Source: UBA8516 sp035457865 (lineage in GTDB: Archaea; Thermoproteota; Nitrososphaeria; Nitrososphaerales; Nitrosopumilaceae). From it: 64,000 nucleotides of DNA. The notes beneath the pieces are model-generated. The model was not told where the DNA came from, ran no database searches, and worked only from the letters and a program-made list of their open reading frames with translations. Shown here one piece after another: positions 34,037 to 42,054 of this stretch. Position numbers and translations under genes: made by a program. Location of the stretch: the NCBI GenBank assembly GCA_035457865.1, contig DATIAR010000082.1, positions 1-64,000 on the forward strand, in the 5' to 3' direction. Position 1 is the stretch's first letter. Each line of letters starts with the position of its first letter.

Positions 34037-34342
34037 TTGACTCAAGAACTTCCTTTATTGAAACAGGGCATATTCTATTTCATACGCGATAGTCCTACAT
34101 ACATAATCATGGAAGATAAGACAAAACGCGGTCTTACTGTTCAGGAGCATTCGTTGGATGAAAACTATAGGGTCGAAGCTGAGAAAGGCATGATATATGA
34201 CATGGATGGAATAGGCCATAGAGTAGCCATACGGTGGTATTTTCCCAAAAAAGATTTTGATCTTAAAAAAGTTCTTGAATTTGCAGAATCCATGGAAACC
34301 AAATATAAAAAATTACGAGAAGAGACCTGTCCAGATTATTGA
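34037..34342 (+). CDS. Hypothetical protein following the rhodanese gene
   Basis: A 101-residue protein of unknown function, probably co-transcribed with the rhodanese gene. It is acidic-basic mixed, with a beta-rich first half (GIFYFIRDSPTYIIMED, GHRVAIRWYFP) and a helical end (LKKVLEFAESMETKYKKLREE). The start is uncertain: TTG 34037 is used, TTG 34025 overlaps the rhodanese stop, and the first ATG is at 34109. A hairpin ACCGCT-CAA-AGCGGT (34375-34389) followed by TTTC lies 33 bases after its stop. Confidence 0.6.
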   Translation: MTQELPLLKQGIFYFIRDSPTYIIMEDKTKRGLTVQEHSLDENYRVEAEKGMIYDMDGIGHRVAIRWYFPKKDFDLKKVLEFAESMETKYKKLREETCPDY

Positions 34343-34374
34343 GAAGATTTTTAAACAAACATAAAACACGAAAT

Positions 34375-34389
34375 ACCGCTCAAAGCGGT
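34375..34389 (+). terminator. Small hairpin between two transcription units
   Basis: ACCGCT and AGCGGT pair perfectly around a CAA loop, followed by TTTC. It lies between the gene ending at 34342 and the box A at 34399 of the glycosyltransferase. It could be a terminator for the first or an operator for the second. Confidence 0.35.
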
Positions 34390-34398
34390 TTCACACAC

Positions 34399-34408
34399 CT
34401 ATAAATAC
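34399..34408 (+). promoter_or_regulatory. Box A promoter of the glycosyltransferase gene
   Basis: CTATAAATAC is centred about 31 bases before the ATG at 34435, giving a very short leader or none. Confidence 0.5.
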
Positions 34409-34434
34409 ATATTTTCAATCTTATACCGTAGGGT

Positions 34435-36453
34435 ATGGCAATAAACACCCTAACGCAATTCCTTTTTAATATATTCATAACAATAGCAGTACTTGTCACG
34501 CTTTACACTTTCAATTTTTACTACCTTGTATTACTGTCAAGACAGCGAAGAAAATATCAGAAGACTGAATTGCTTGGAACACCTATTGTTACGGTACAAC
34601 TTCCGATATATAATGAAAAATACGTTGCGGCAAGACTAGTAAATGCAGTTTGTGCGATGAATTATCCAAAAGAAAAGATGTGTATACAAGTGTTAGATGA
34701 CTCAGACGATGAAACATATGACATTTTAGAAAATCTTGTAAACGATTATCAAAAGAAAGGGTTCGATATATCTCATATCACAAGAGAAAATAGGAAAGGA
34801 TACAAAGCTGGAGCTCTTCGTAATGCAATGAAATTTGTAAAAGGAAATTTTGTGGCTATATTTGATGCCGATTTTATTCCACCACATTGGTTTTTAGAAA
34901 AAGCAATCCCATATTTCTCAAAACCTGAGATAGGACTAATTCAATGTAAATGGGGACATGTAAATGAAAAATATTCCGCACTGACACAAGCACAAGCACT
35001 AAGTCTTGATTTTCATTTTCTCATTGAACAAAAAGCAAAAAGCAACTCACACCTTTACATGAGCTTTAATGGAACAGCAGGTATTTGGAGAAAAGAATGC
35101 ATAGAAGATGCAGGTGGATGGCATGCTGCAACACTTGTTGAAGATCTAGATCTAAGCTATAGAGCTCAGATGAAAGGTTGGAAATGTCTCTTCTTACCAG
35201 ATATTGTTGTTGATGCAGAGCTTCCGGTACAAATGAACGCAGCAAAAAGACAACAATTTAGATGGGCAAAGGGATCGATACAATGTGCTATTAAATTACT
35301 AGGCGACGTAGTAATTAAAAAAATTCCATTTGACACAAAGATTCAGGCTTTTGTCCAACTTACAAGGCATATAGTGCATCCACTTATGTTAATTCAATTC
35401 TTAATACTTCCAATATTATTGTCTGCAAAGTTCAATCTGTATGTTGTTAGTATATTGCCACTACTAACGATAGTCGCGTATCTGGCAATGGGGCCAATTG
35501 TATACATAATGATAATACGGAACTTGTGGATGCAAAGCTGGAAATCAAAAACATTAGCGTATCTTTATTTGATATTCTATTCTGCTGGCATGTCAGTAAA
35601 CAACACGGTTGCTGTCTTTGACGCTTTTATTGGAAAGAAAAACGAATTTCTTAGAACTCCCAAATACGGAATTGTAAATAAAACCGATGATTGGAGAGAT
35701 AAAGCATACAATCTGCCATTCACAAAAACTACACTACTTGAGATCTTTTTTGGAGTTTATGGTGTATTAGCAATATTCATTGCCATTTTCTCAGGAAATC
35801 CTATTTTTGCGCCTTTAATTGGACTTCAGACATTAGGCTTCTTTTACATTTCATATCTTAGTATATCGCATACAACATTTAAAAAGAACAAATCGCAGTC
35901 GTTACACAACATAACAAAGGCAGAGAAGATGGCAAATACATACTACAAACTTGCAATGGTGGGGATAATTGGCTTTATCTCATTTGGAGCCTTCATGGCT
36001 TACTATGGATATCAAAACGATGTTTATCCACTGGATCAATCACGAGGTTTTTTAGACAGAATTCAGACAACAGACGATACCCAGGCAATTATTGAATATC
36101 TTAAAACTATCAAAACACTCCTGCCACAAGATGGAAACCCTGTTTGGATATTTCCAACAGAAACAACAGATTTTGGTTTAATTCAAAAAGACCTTGATAC
36201 AATGATAATCCGTGTAGAAAAGATCTCCACTGTTCCACAGGACAGCTCTTCGTTTCATACTGGAATGATAGATATACATGAACAGGCAGAGGATATGAGA
36301 CTCCATCTCTTGGATGCAACTCCTTACATGTACGTGAGTTTCTCAAACATTGTTTTTAGTTCTCTATGGATCGCAGCAATACTGGGAATTTTTACTATTC
36401 TGAAAAGAAAGAAAGATCGTCTAAAATCATACGAAATGTCTGATGAAGTTTAA
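34435..36453 (+). CDS. Membrane processive glycosyltransferase, family 2 (cellulose synthase-like)
   Basis: Polymerises or transfers sugars from an NDP-sugar, probably coupled to export across the membrane. One N-terminal membrane segment (about 8-34) precedes the GT-A domain: VLDDSDDET at 87, DAD at 144-146, the TED-like VEDLDLSYR at 235 and the Q-x-x-R-W motif QQFRW at 273-277, all hallmarks of processive GT2 enzymes. At least four to five membrane segments follow (300-480), then a 100-residue extracellular-looking stretch and a final segment near 645. At 672 residues it is longer than most because of that C-terminal part. It stands alone; the polymer is unknown. Confidence 0.88.
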   Translation: MAINTLTQFLFNIFITIAVLVTLYTFNFYYLVLLSRQRRKYQKTELLGTPIVTVQLPIYNEKYVAARLVNAVCAMNYPKEKMCIQVLDDSDDETYDILENLVNDYQKKGFDISHITRENRKGYKAGALRNAMKFVKGNFVAIFDADFIPPHWFLEKAIPYFSKPEIGLIQCKWGHVNEKYSALTQAQALSLDFHFLIEQKAKSNSHLYMSFNGTAGIWRKECIEDAGGWHAATLVEDLDLSYRAQMKGWKCLFLPDIVVDAELPVQMNAAKRQQFRWAKGSIQCAIKLLGDVVIKKIPFDTKIQAFVQLTRHIVHPLMLIQFLILPILLSAKFNLYVVSILPLLTIVAYLAMGPIVYIMIIRNLWMQSWKSKTLAYLYLIFYSAGMSVNNTVAVFDAFIGKKNEFLRTPKYGIVNKTDDWRDKAYNLPFTKTTLLEIFFGVYGVLAIFIAIFSGNPIFAPLIGLQTLGFFYISYLSISHTTFKKNKSQSLHNITKAEKMANTYYKLAMVGIIGFISFGAFMAYYGYQNDVYPLDQSRGFLDRIQTTDDTQAIIEYLKTIKTLLPQDGNPVWIFPTETTDFGLIQKDLDTMIIRVEKISTVPQDSSSFHTGMIDIHEQAEDMRLHLLDATPYMYVSFSNIVFSSLWIAAILGIFTILKRKKDRLKSYEMSDEV

Positions 36454-37691
36454 GATATTCCCATTTCCTGTCTTACTTCATCAACAGCACGAATTCCAAA
36501 AAGATCTCTTACCTGTTCTATTCTAAGGGATTCCTTTACAAGATCACGCCCAAGTTGAGTAATTAAAAGCCTAAAGACATCAGTAAATCTTATCTCCCAT
36601 CTGTCAGCACAATCTAAAATTTTACTAACACTCCACTGTTTTACCTCTTGAGGAAGTGGTATTTTCTTATCAGATTCTATTGAAAGTCTATCAAACAAAT
36701 TTACCATCTCTACTGTTTGTGATATCATCTTGTCAAGATCATCTAAGGTACCATACTTTGATTCTGAATGCATACGAACATTTGATTGAAATTCAGACAA
36801 ACGCAATAATCCTATAACTTCTCTTGATGTATTTTGGGCTGTCTTGTGAGTAACACTCCTTATCTCTTGAAGTTCTTGATGTATTTCATGTGCTTTTTTA
36901 TGAAATTCTGATGTGGCAGATGCATTTCGATTTAACAATTCCGTCAAATCAGATATTTTTTCATCAATTTGTCTTGTCTTTCCCATGACATTTTCCTTAA
37001 AATTAGTAAATTCAGCGCTAACATTTCTAATATCTGCACCAAAGGTTGCAAGGGTGTCAGTTTTTCTGACAAGTGAACCTAACTCTATGCCCACATCTCT
37101 AATGTCCGAGCTCATATTTGCTAGTGATTCTGCTTTTGATGTTACATTTGCTATTTCCTGTTTCAGACTTGTCATGTTTTCCTCTAATTTAGATACTTTT
37201 TTGATCTCATCTTGAATTTTTTCTGTTTTATCAGATACATGCATTATCATCTTTGTATTATTTCTAATTGAATCAAGACTATCAGCCACGCTTTGCATTA
37301 CTTTATTTACGTCAGGGAGAGATTCTTGTTTTTCACGGATCTTGCTTACTTGTTCTTGAAGACGACCTGTTTGTTCATTGACCTTTGCTATTAAATTTGA
37401 ATGAGCCTTTACTTGACTAAGACCAGAAAACAGTTTTTGTGTATCTTCCTCAAGAATGTTTATCTGTCTTGCATTTCGTTGTATTTGTTCTAGGGCTGAA
37501 CCAACTGCATCTATCATGTTTTTTAGTGAAATGAGAATCTTTTGGTTTTCTGCAAAAATCTTCGACATGGATTTAACTTCATTAGCTAAAACTTTTGTTG
37601 CATCAGATATTGAGCTCATTTTTTTCAAAACATCTGAGCTCGAGTCTCTTTTTGTCTTAATTGTAATGTCACGCCTAGGTTTTTTTGTCAC
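36450..37691 (-). CDS. Long cytosolic coiled-coil protein with C-terminal globular domain
   Basis: Function unknown. The basic N terminus (KKPRRDITIKTKRD) leads into a coiled coil of about 280 residues (30-310) with repeating segments such as SLANMSSDIRDVGIELGSL and TLATFGADIRNVSAEF that resemble each other at about 28-residue spacing, similar in style to the signalling part of chemoreceptors but without methylation-helix motifs or membrane segments. The last 100 residues (VKQWSVSKILDCADRWEIRFTDVFRLLITQLGRDLV) look like a helical, possibly winged-helix domain. No signal peptide. It is convergent with the glycosyltransferase (4-base overlap). A DNA- or cytoskeleton-organising role is speculative. 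Confidence 0.72.
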   Translation of the reverse strand: MTKKPRRDITIKTKRDSSSDVLKKMSSISDATKVLANEVKSMSKIFAENQKILISLKNMIDAVGSALEQIQRNARQINILEEDTQKLFSGLSQVKAHSNLIAKVNEQTGRLQEQVSKIREKQESLPDVNKVMQSVADSLDSIRNNTKMIMHVSDKTEKIQDEIKKVSKLEENMTSLKQEIANVTSKAESLANMSSDIRDVGIELGSLVRKTDTLATFGADIRNVSAEFTNFKENVMGKTRQIDEKISDLTELLNRNASATSEFHKKAHEIHQELQEIRSVTHKTAQNTSREVIGLLRLSEFQSNVRMHSESKYGTLDDLDKMISQTVEMVNLFDRLSIESDKKIPLPQEVKQWSVSKILDCADRWEIRFTDVFRLLITQLGRDLVKESLRIEQVRDLFGIRAVDEVRQEMGIS

Positions 37692-37752
37692 TTTACAATA
37701 TTGCAGAGCTAACCGATAAAAAAGTTCGTATTTAAAACAATTTAGAAAAATA

Positions 37753-37783
37753 ATCCAGAACTAGTTGTTGACTAGTTCTGGAT
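37753..37783 (-). terminator. 13-base-pair perfect hairpin with T tract ending the mini zinc-finger gene
   Basis: ATCCAGAACTAGT (37753-37765) and ACTAGTTCTGGAT (37771-37783) are perfect reverse complements around a five-base loop. On the minus strand the hairpin includes the stop codon (37761-37763) of the mini-gene and is followed by TATTTTTC, the picture of an intrinsic terminator, which is rare in archaea. Confidence 0.6.
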
Positions 37784-37868
37784 CATGAAGGACTTCGTGG
37801 AAAGTTTTTTGAACAAGACCGTTTTCAGTCTCGATGAACTGTTTTGGACAATATTCACATGTTAACAT
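37761..37868 (-). CDS. 35-residue C2H2-type zinc-finger mini-protein
   Basis: The ATG at 37868 opens MLTCEYCPKQFIETENGL and the frame ends with DPELVNN. C4-x2-C7 and H24-x3-H28 with Phe11 between them give a C2H2-like finger (C-x2-C-x16-H-x3-H), slightly longer than the classical x12 spacing. An ATTATTAATAG box A lies 27 bases before the ATG, so the transcript would be leaderless. A tandem 10-base repeat sits exactly between box A and the start, and a hairpin overlaps the stop. Conserved residues, precise promoter and terminator make chance unlikely. It may act as a DNA-, RNA- or protein-binding adapter. Confidence 0.75.
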   Translation of the reverse strand: MLTCEYCPKQFIETENGLVQKTFHEVLHDPELVNN

Positions 37869-37870
37869 AA

Positions 37871-37890
37871 AATACGGTACAATACGGTAC
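37871..37890 (-). repeat. Tandem 10-base repeat AATACGGTAC x2 at a promoter
   Basis: Two perfect copies of AATACGGTAC (37871-37880, 37881-37890) fill the space between the box A (37891-37900) and the start codon at 37868. Each copy ends in the palindrome GTAC. A site here would block transcription initiation if bound, so it is a good operator candidate. Confidence 0.65.
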
Positions 37891-37900
37891 TATTAATAAT
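37891..37900 (-). promoter_or_regulatory. Box A promoter of the mini zinc-finger gene
   Basis: ATTATTAATA on the minus strand is centred 27 bases before the ATG at 37868. Confidence 0.6.
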
Positions 37901-37979
37901 CAGGTAACTGTGCAATGACCTTCAATTGACTTCTTGGTCAGATACCCCAGAGTTTCTCTCATCATCAAATCAGGTAACT
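37898..37979. repeat. 12-base direct repeat AATCAGGTAACT, 70 bases apart
   Basis: AATCAGGTAACT occurs at 37898-37909 and 37968-37979. The second copy is the D' box and D' guide of the C/D sRNA on the other strand; the first lies at the mini-gene promoter and may be a remnant of a duplicated sRNA, since a box C is missing there. Confidence 0.6.
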
Positions 37980-37995
37980 CTATCATCATCCCAAG
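37933..37995 (-). ncRNA. Box C/D small guide RNA
   Basis: On the minus strand the order is: terminal stem CTTGG (37995-37991), box C ATGATGA (37989-37983), guide TAGAGTTAC, box D' CTGA (37973-37970), box C' TGATGATGA region (37967-37959), guide ending CTCTGGGGTAT, box D CTGA (37941-37938), terminal stem CCAAG (37937-37933). All four boxes plus a perfect five-pair terminal stem in 63 bases are diagnostic for archaeal 2'-O-methylation guides. A box A ATAAATAC (38014-38021, minus) lies about 26 bases before the 5' end. Predicted target complements are GTAACTCTA (D') and ATACCCCAGAG (D); I could not identify the target RNAs. Confidence 0.88.
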
Positions 37996-38013
37996 ATCAA
38001 AGCAGAAATGTCA

Positions 38014-38021
38014 GTATTTAT
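38014..38021 (-). promoter_or_regulatory. Box A promoter of the C/D sRNA
   Basis: ATAAATAC on the minus strand is centred about 23-26 bases before the terminal stem of the sRNA, giving it its own promoter. Confidence 0.6.
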
Positions 38022-38112
38022 GCGTAAAGATATCGAATAGGTAAGAATTTTTCACTAAATTGTTGGAGCAGACTACATCTGGTCTTAAATAAAATTCAAG
38101 AAATGAGACGCC

Positions 38113-38673
38113 ATGGAATACGAGATTCTCAAGAAAGTATCTTCTTCAGGTCTGAACGGAATTAAACGAATAGAACTAAAAAGAATATTTGGCAAAAACT
38201 GTGAAAATGTATTAGAAAATCTAATTGAAAAACAACAGATTATTGTTGAAAAAAAAGCTAACACATATTTTGTTTGGACTAAAGAAAGCTACTCAAAGAG
38301 AGTACAAGATAATCCTGAATTCAAACTAGCATCAAGTAAGGCTACAAAACTAAAATCTATCAAATCTGAGACAATAAACCCTATACATGATGTACAAAAT
38401 ACGATAAATGTATCACATCAAATAAATTCTAATATTGATTTTAAAATTGAATTTGATAAATGCCTAACGGAATCATCTACATCTATAGGTTGGATGCCAT
38501 TCTCCCAAATACGCAAAAAAATATGTGATACAAAACATATTTCAAGCGATCATTTTTACACTCTAGCTTCAGAACTTGTAGAAAATCATAGAGAAAATTA
38601 TGAAATATCTTCAGGAGGTAAAGAGGGTATTATGATGCGTGGTCTAGTGCACGGTTTTGTGAGGAATGTTTAA
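38113..38673 (+). CDS. Winged-helix protein paired with a P-loop ATPase
   Basis: The N-terminal 65 residues form a winged-helix-like domain (YEILKKVSSSGLNGIKRIELKRIFGKNCENVLENLIEKQQIIVEKKANTYFVW): three helices and a beta wing, probably DNA-binding. A linker rich in Ser and Lys follows, then a second helical domain from about 115 to 175 (FDKCLTESSTSIGWMPFSQIRKKICDTKHISSDHFYTLASELVENH) that also resembles a winged helix. The ATG is at 38113. The stop codon overlaps the ATG of the ATPase gene by one base (TAATG), so translation is coupled and the two proteins likely act together. No family name is recognised. Confidence 0.7.
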   Translation: MEYEILKKVSSSGLNGIKRIELKRIFGKNCENVLENLIEKQQIIVEKKANTYFVWTKESYSKRVQDNPEFKLASSKATKLKSIKSETINPIHDVQNTINVSHQINSNIDFKIEFDKCLTESSTSIGWMPFSQIRKKICDTKHISSDHFYTLASELVENHRENYEISSGGKEGIMMRGLVHGFVRNV

Positions 38674-40280
38674 TGTACGCATATGAATTAGAAACTAATC
38701 CATATCCTAGTAGCCCAACCCCTACAGAAAAGGATGCCAAAATACTTGGTGGAAAAAGGCACAAAGAAGCAAAATCATCCATCTTAGAATGCATCAAAGA
38801 ACTGTCACAGAAAGTATCAGGAAGAGATTCAAGCGGAGGAGATTTTAGAGTAATTACACTCATCCAGGATGTAGGTTCAGGTAAGACACATTTAGCCTTA
38901 CATATACGAAATCTACAAAACAGACATAACATAGTTTGTACCTTTTTGGATCTTTCCACAATATCTCCAAAAACCATGCCTAGTCTCTATAACGCACTTG
39001 TTAAGGGCTTTGAAGACGAGTTTTTCATCCAACTTCGAACAAAACTCCTAGAGTACATAAGAGACAGAGCAGCACAAGGGGATAATTCCGCAAAAAAGGC
39101 ATTAGATTATACTTTCATAGATAGACTTTCTGGTGTCACAATACAACAAGAAGTGGAGGATATAATTTCAGGAAAAAAAGGTGTGTCTGTTGAAAACCTG
39201 AAAAAATTCCTAATACAATGGTTTAATCATTATGAATCAACAATTATTACAAGTATTATAACAAACTCTTTTGATTCTATAAACAATCTGGAAGAATTAC
39301 TTGGAAGAATGACTGCCATCTCAAAATTAACGCAAAGATTTCTCGGTAAAATTATTTTGTACGAAATAGATGAACTTGATGGAAATCATGAATCCATAGA
39401 ATTTGTGAAAGCCATAATCAACGCGCATATTCCAGCCTCTGTGGTTTTGCTTATTTCAACACCATCTGGTTATGCAGAAATCCAAAGTATGAATGCCTCA
39501 GTTTTTGACAGATTAGAAAAAGCAAATTATAAAATTGATCTAGCAGGTTCAAACTCCGTAGACGAGCTTTCAGAAATCGTTTTAGAATACATCAAATACA
39601 ACGACAAGCAAGGAAAATTCAAACAACAAGCACAGGATGATCTCGCAGAAAAGATAAGCGTTCTTTATGATGAATTTCCAAACTTTAGAAACGTACGATC
39701 TATTATTAACATATTATATCATGCAATGGAAAAGTCACAAGAGCTTAACCTAACAAAGATAGACGAATTTGCTATAGATGAAACAATAAAGCATGTATAT
39801 CCAGGTCTGAAGGTGCGAGGTAGCGTAATGGACGTCCCAATATCAGATTTTATCAAAATTAGACGAAGCTGTAATGCTGAAGATGTTGAACTTCAGCTTA
39901 AGAAAGCAGTTACAAATCTGGTCAATTTTGCTCATGAAATGGGTAACATTGGGAAATTAGAAAAACAAAATCAACCACTTGACATTATTTACCAAGATCC
40001 ATATGGTGCAAAAATAGGTGTAGCTGTTGTGATGAACCAAAACCACGGCAAGAACTTTGAAGAGATATCAAATGTCACAAAATCTTCTGCACTTGTAGAC
40101 AAACTTGTTATTCTTACTAATACAAACGTTCCAAGTTCTAATTCTGCAACAATAGTAAATATGGACAAATCAAAAATGGTAGACCTTATTTATTTCGACT
40201 CTAAATATACAAGTCACAAAATTAAAACCTCTGACAACGAGAAAGCTCAAATGCTTGCAAAGAGAGTTAGTATTATCTAG
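38673..40280 (+). CDS. P-loop (AAA/ORC-like) ATPase with C-terminal alpha/beta domain
   Basis: The 535-residue protein has a Walker A loop QDVGSGKTH (65-73; the first Gly of the classical motif is Gln) and Walker B IILYEIDELDG (227-237). LLISTPSG (259-266) fits a sensor-1 strand, and a lid-like helical region (FPNFRNVRSIINILYHAME, 335-353) resembles the ORC/Cdc6 and STAND groups. Residues 400-515 (PLDIIYQDPYGAKIGVAVV, KLVILTNT, MVDLIYFDSKY) look like a separate alpha/beta domain with some resemblance to restriction-endonuclease folds, without a clear catalytic E-x-K. Coupled to an upstream winged-helix gene. Roles in DNA maintenance or defence are possible; none is shown. Confidence 0.72.
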   Translation: MYAYELETNPYPSSPTPTEKDAKILGGKRHKEAKSSILECIKELSQKVSGRDSSGGDFRVITLIQDVGSGKTHLALHIRNLQNRHNIVCTFLDLSTISPKTMPSLYNALVKGFEDEFFIQLRTKLLEYIRDRAAQGDNSAKKALDYTFIDRLSGVTIQQEVEDIISGKKGVSVENLKKFLIQWFNHYESTIITSIITNSFDSINNLEELLGRMTAISKLTQRFLGKIILYEIDELDGNHESIEFVKAIINAHIPASVVLLISTPSGYAEIQSMNASVFDRLEKANYKIDLAGSNSVDELSEIVLEYIKYNDKQGKFKQQAQDDLAEKISVLYDEFPNFRNVRSIINILYHAMEKSQELNLTKIDEFAIDETIKHVYPGLKVRGSVMDVPISDFIKIRRSCNAEDVELQLKKAVTNLVNFAHEMGNIGKLEKQNQPLDIIYQDPYGAKIGVAVVMNQNHGKNFEEISNVTKSSALVDKLVILTNTNVPSSNSATIVNMDKSKMVDLIYFDSKYTSHKIKTSDNEKAQMLAKRVSII

Positions 40281-40333
40281 AATATCACATCAAAGCATAG
40301 TTTTTACTATTTCTGAAGTAGAAGATCCAACCA

Positions 40334-40343
40334 TTTTTAAATA
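40334..40343 (+). promoter_or_regulatory. Box A promoter of the antiporter gene
   Basis: TTTTTAAATA is centred about 25 bases before the ATG at 40363, indicating a leaderless mRNA. Confidence 0.6.
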
Positions 40344-40362
40344 AAAGAGTTCCTTCGATCAT

Positions 40363-41631
40363 ATGCAAGAGTTTTTTCTTCAAATATCAGCCGTCGAACT
40401 GCCAAAAGAAGATTTCATAGGTGATCTTGCAATAATTATGATTTTAGCTGCAATAGTGACCCTTGCTTTCTTTAAAATTCGCCAGCCAATTATCATTGGT
40501 TATTTATTTGCAGGAATGCTAATAGGACCACTTTCCCCACTTTGGGTTTCTTTTTTACCTGATGGTATAGGGTCCTCCTCTGGTATGGAAAACATTATCG
40601 CACTGTCAGATCTTAAAATTTTAAACGTTTTTGCTGATATTGGAATAATACTACTACTTTTTGTAATTGGTATAGAATTTCCCATTGCCAAAATAAAATC
40701 AATAGGAAAGGTTGCAATAGGTATGGCAACAATAGAACTCTTTCTTGCATTAATAATTATATTTTTCATAGGCGTATCGATTGGATTTAATTTCATGGAT
40801 TCGTTATTTCTAGCAGCAGCTCTATCAATTAGCAGTACTGCTATTATAATTAAAATTCTTGAAGATATGGGAAAGATCAAAAAGGAATCAACAGTGCTAG
40901 TTCTTGGCATTCTGATTGTTGAGGATATTATTGCTGTAATTCTTATTGCGTCTTTACAGTCTGTTGTACTTGTAAATAGCGTATCATTTGAAAATATTAT
41001 AATTATAAGTGGTGTTGCTGCTGCATTAATAGTTGGCACACTAACTGTAGGTGCTAGAGTAATTCCAAAATTAATAGATAGGGTAGCAAACACTGGACAT
41101 CATGAAATTCTTCTAATTTCCGTACTTGGTCTTTGTTTTGGGTATGCGTTATTTTCTAATCTAGTCGGCTTGTCTGTTGGAATTGGTGCATTCTTGGCTG
41201 GTGTTCTTGTAGCTGAATCAAAATCTTCTGAAGTTTCCAAAGTTCTAACAAGTCCAATTAAAGACATGTTTGTTGCAATCTTCTTCGTTTCTGTAGGTGC
41301 GCTTATGGACATAAGCCAATTACAAAATTATATGGTAATAGCATTGGTTTTCATGGCAATAGCTATACTGGTAAAATTTGGCGGTATTTTGTTTGGTGGA
41401 TTTTTGTTTAGGCAAGGATTAAACAAAACACTTCGTTCATCATTAGCGCTCTCCCCAAGAGGTGAATTTTCTATCATAATAGTAAAAGTCGGAGTAGACA
41501 TGGGTGCAGTTAGCGCATTTTTGTTCCCAATGATAGGAATTATTTCTATAATAACGGCATTCATAACGCCATTTATGATTAAAACTGGAGATCAAACAAT
41601 TCTCAAAAACTCAGCAGAGCGGGAATTATGA
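40363..41631 (+). CDS. Monovalent cation:proton antiporter, CPA2/KefB family
   Basis: Exchanges Na+ or K+ for protons across the cytoplasmic membrane. About twelve to thirteen hydrophobic segments cover the 422 residues; characteristic blocks are QPIIIGYLFAGMLIGP, LLLFVIGIEFPIAKI, ALSISSTAIIIKILEDMG and SVGIGAFLAGVLVAES, and the late segment LALSPRGEFSIIIVKVG. No C-terminal RCK/TrkA-N domain is attached. The gene at 41628 overlaps by 4 bases and encodes a small soluble protein that could be an accessory subunit. Ion specificity is not readable. Confidence 0.9.
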   Translation: MQEFFLQISAVELPKEDFIGDLAIIMILAAIVTLAFFKIRQPIIIGYLFAGMLIGPLSPLWVSFLPDGIGSSSGMENIIALSDLKILNVFADIGIILLLFVIGIEFPIAKIKSIGKVAIGMATIELFLALIIIFFIGVSIGFNFMDSLFLAAALSISSTAIIIKILEDMGKIKKESTVLVLGILIVEDIIAVILIASLQSVVLVNSVSFENIIIISGVAAALIVGTLTVGARVIPKLIDRVANTGHHEILLISVLGLCFGYALFSNLVGLSVGIGAFLAGVLVAESKSSEVSKVLTSPIKDMFVAIFFVSVGALMDISQLQNYMVIALVFMAIAILVKFGGILFGGFLFRQGLNKTLRSSLALSPRGEFSIIIVKVGVDMGAVSAFLFPMIGIISIITAFITPFMIKTGDQTILKNSAEREL

Positions 41632-42053
41632 CCAATGATGAAATGGAAAGACTACTTGCCAAAGTGCACAAAGACATAACATTGTTTGATTACAATGGCA
41701 CAAAAGTTCCCTGCATCATATTTGAGGAAAAGCGATTTGACGATATAATGAGAACAATTGCTGGTAAACCTGTATCAGTTGAAACTAATCTCAACATACT
41801 TCAAGATGGCCTAGGACATGTATTTGTTGAAATTTTACTAAATTTTTCATATGGAGGAATTAATGAAAAATTGTTATTGTATGCAAATGACTCGATCGAT
41901 TTTTTTGAATCTCTTGCAAACTCTTCCATGCTTGCACTCTCTTCTCCACATTCAGAATACGGTAAATCTAATGTGTTTATGATTCAACTCCCAAAACCAG
42001 AAAAAGCCATTAACGCATTAGATATTATTAGAAATGGTCTAAAAAAACAATGA
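41628..42053 (+). CDS. Hypothetical protein coupled to the antiporter gene
   Basis: A 141-residue soluble protein of unknown function whose ATG overlaps the antiporter stop (ATGA), implying coupled expression. It has a mixed alpha/beta pattern: DEMERLLAKVHKDITLFDYNGTKVPCIIFEE, then VFVEILLNFSYGG and KLLLYANDSIDFFESLANSSMLAL. It could be a regulator of the antiporter; there is no recognised nucleotide-binding motif. Its stop codon is followed one base later by the 3' end of a convergent tRNA-Gly. Confidence 0.65.
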   Translation: MTNDEMERLLAKVHKDITLFDYNGTKVPCIIFEEKRFDDIMRTIAGKPVSVETNLNILQDGLGHVFVEILLNFSYGGINEKLLLYANDSIDFFESLANSSMLALSSPHSEYGKSNVFMIQLPKPEKAINALDIIRNGLKKQ

Positions 42054-42054
42054 A

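Noticed and set aside
37898..37937. Second intact C/D sRNA near the mini-gene promoter
   Set aside because: A CTGA with an identical guide-like sequence is present, but no box C or terminal stem can be found.
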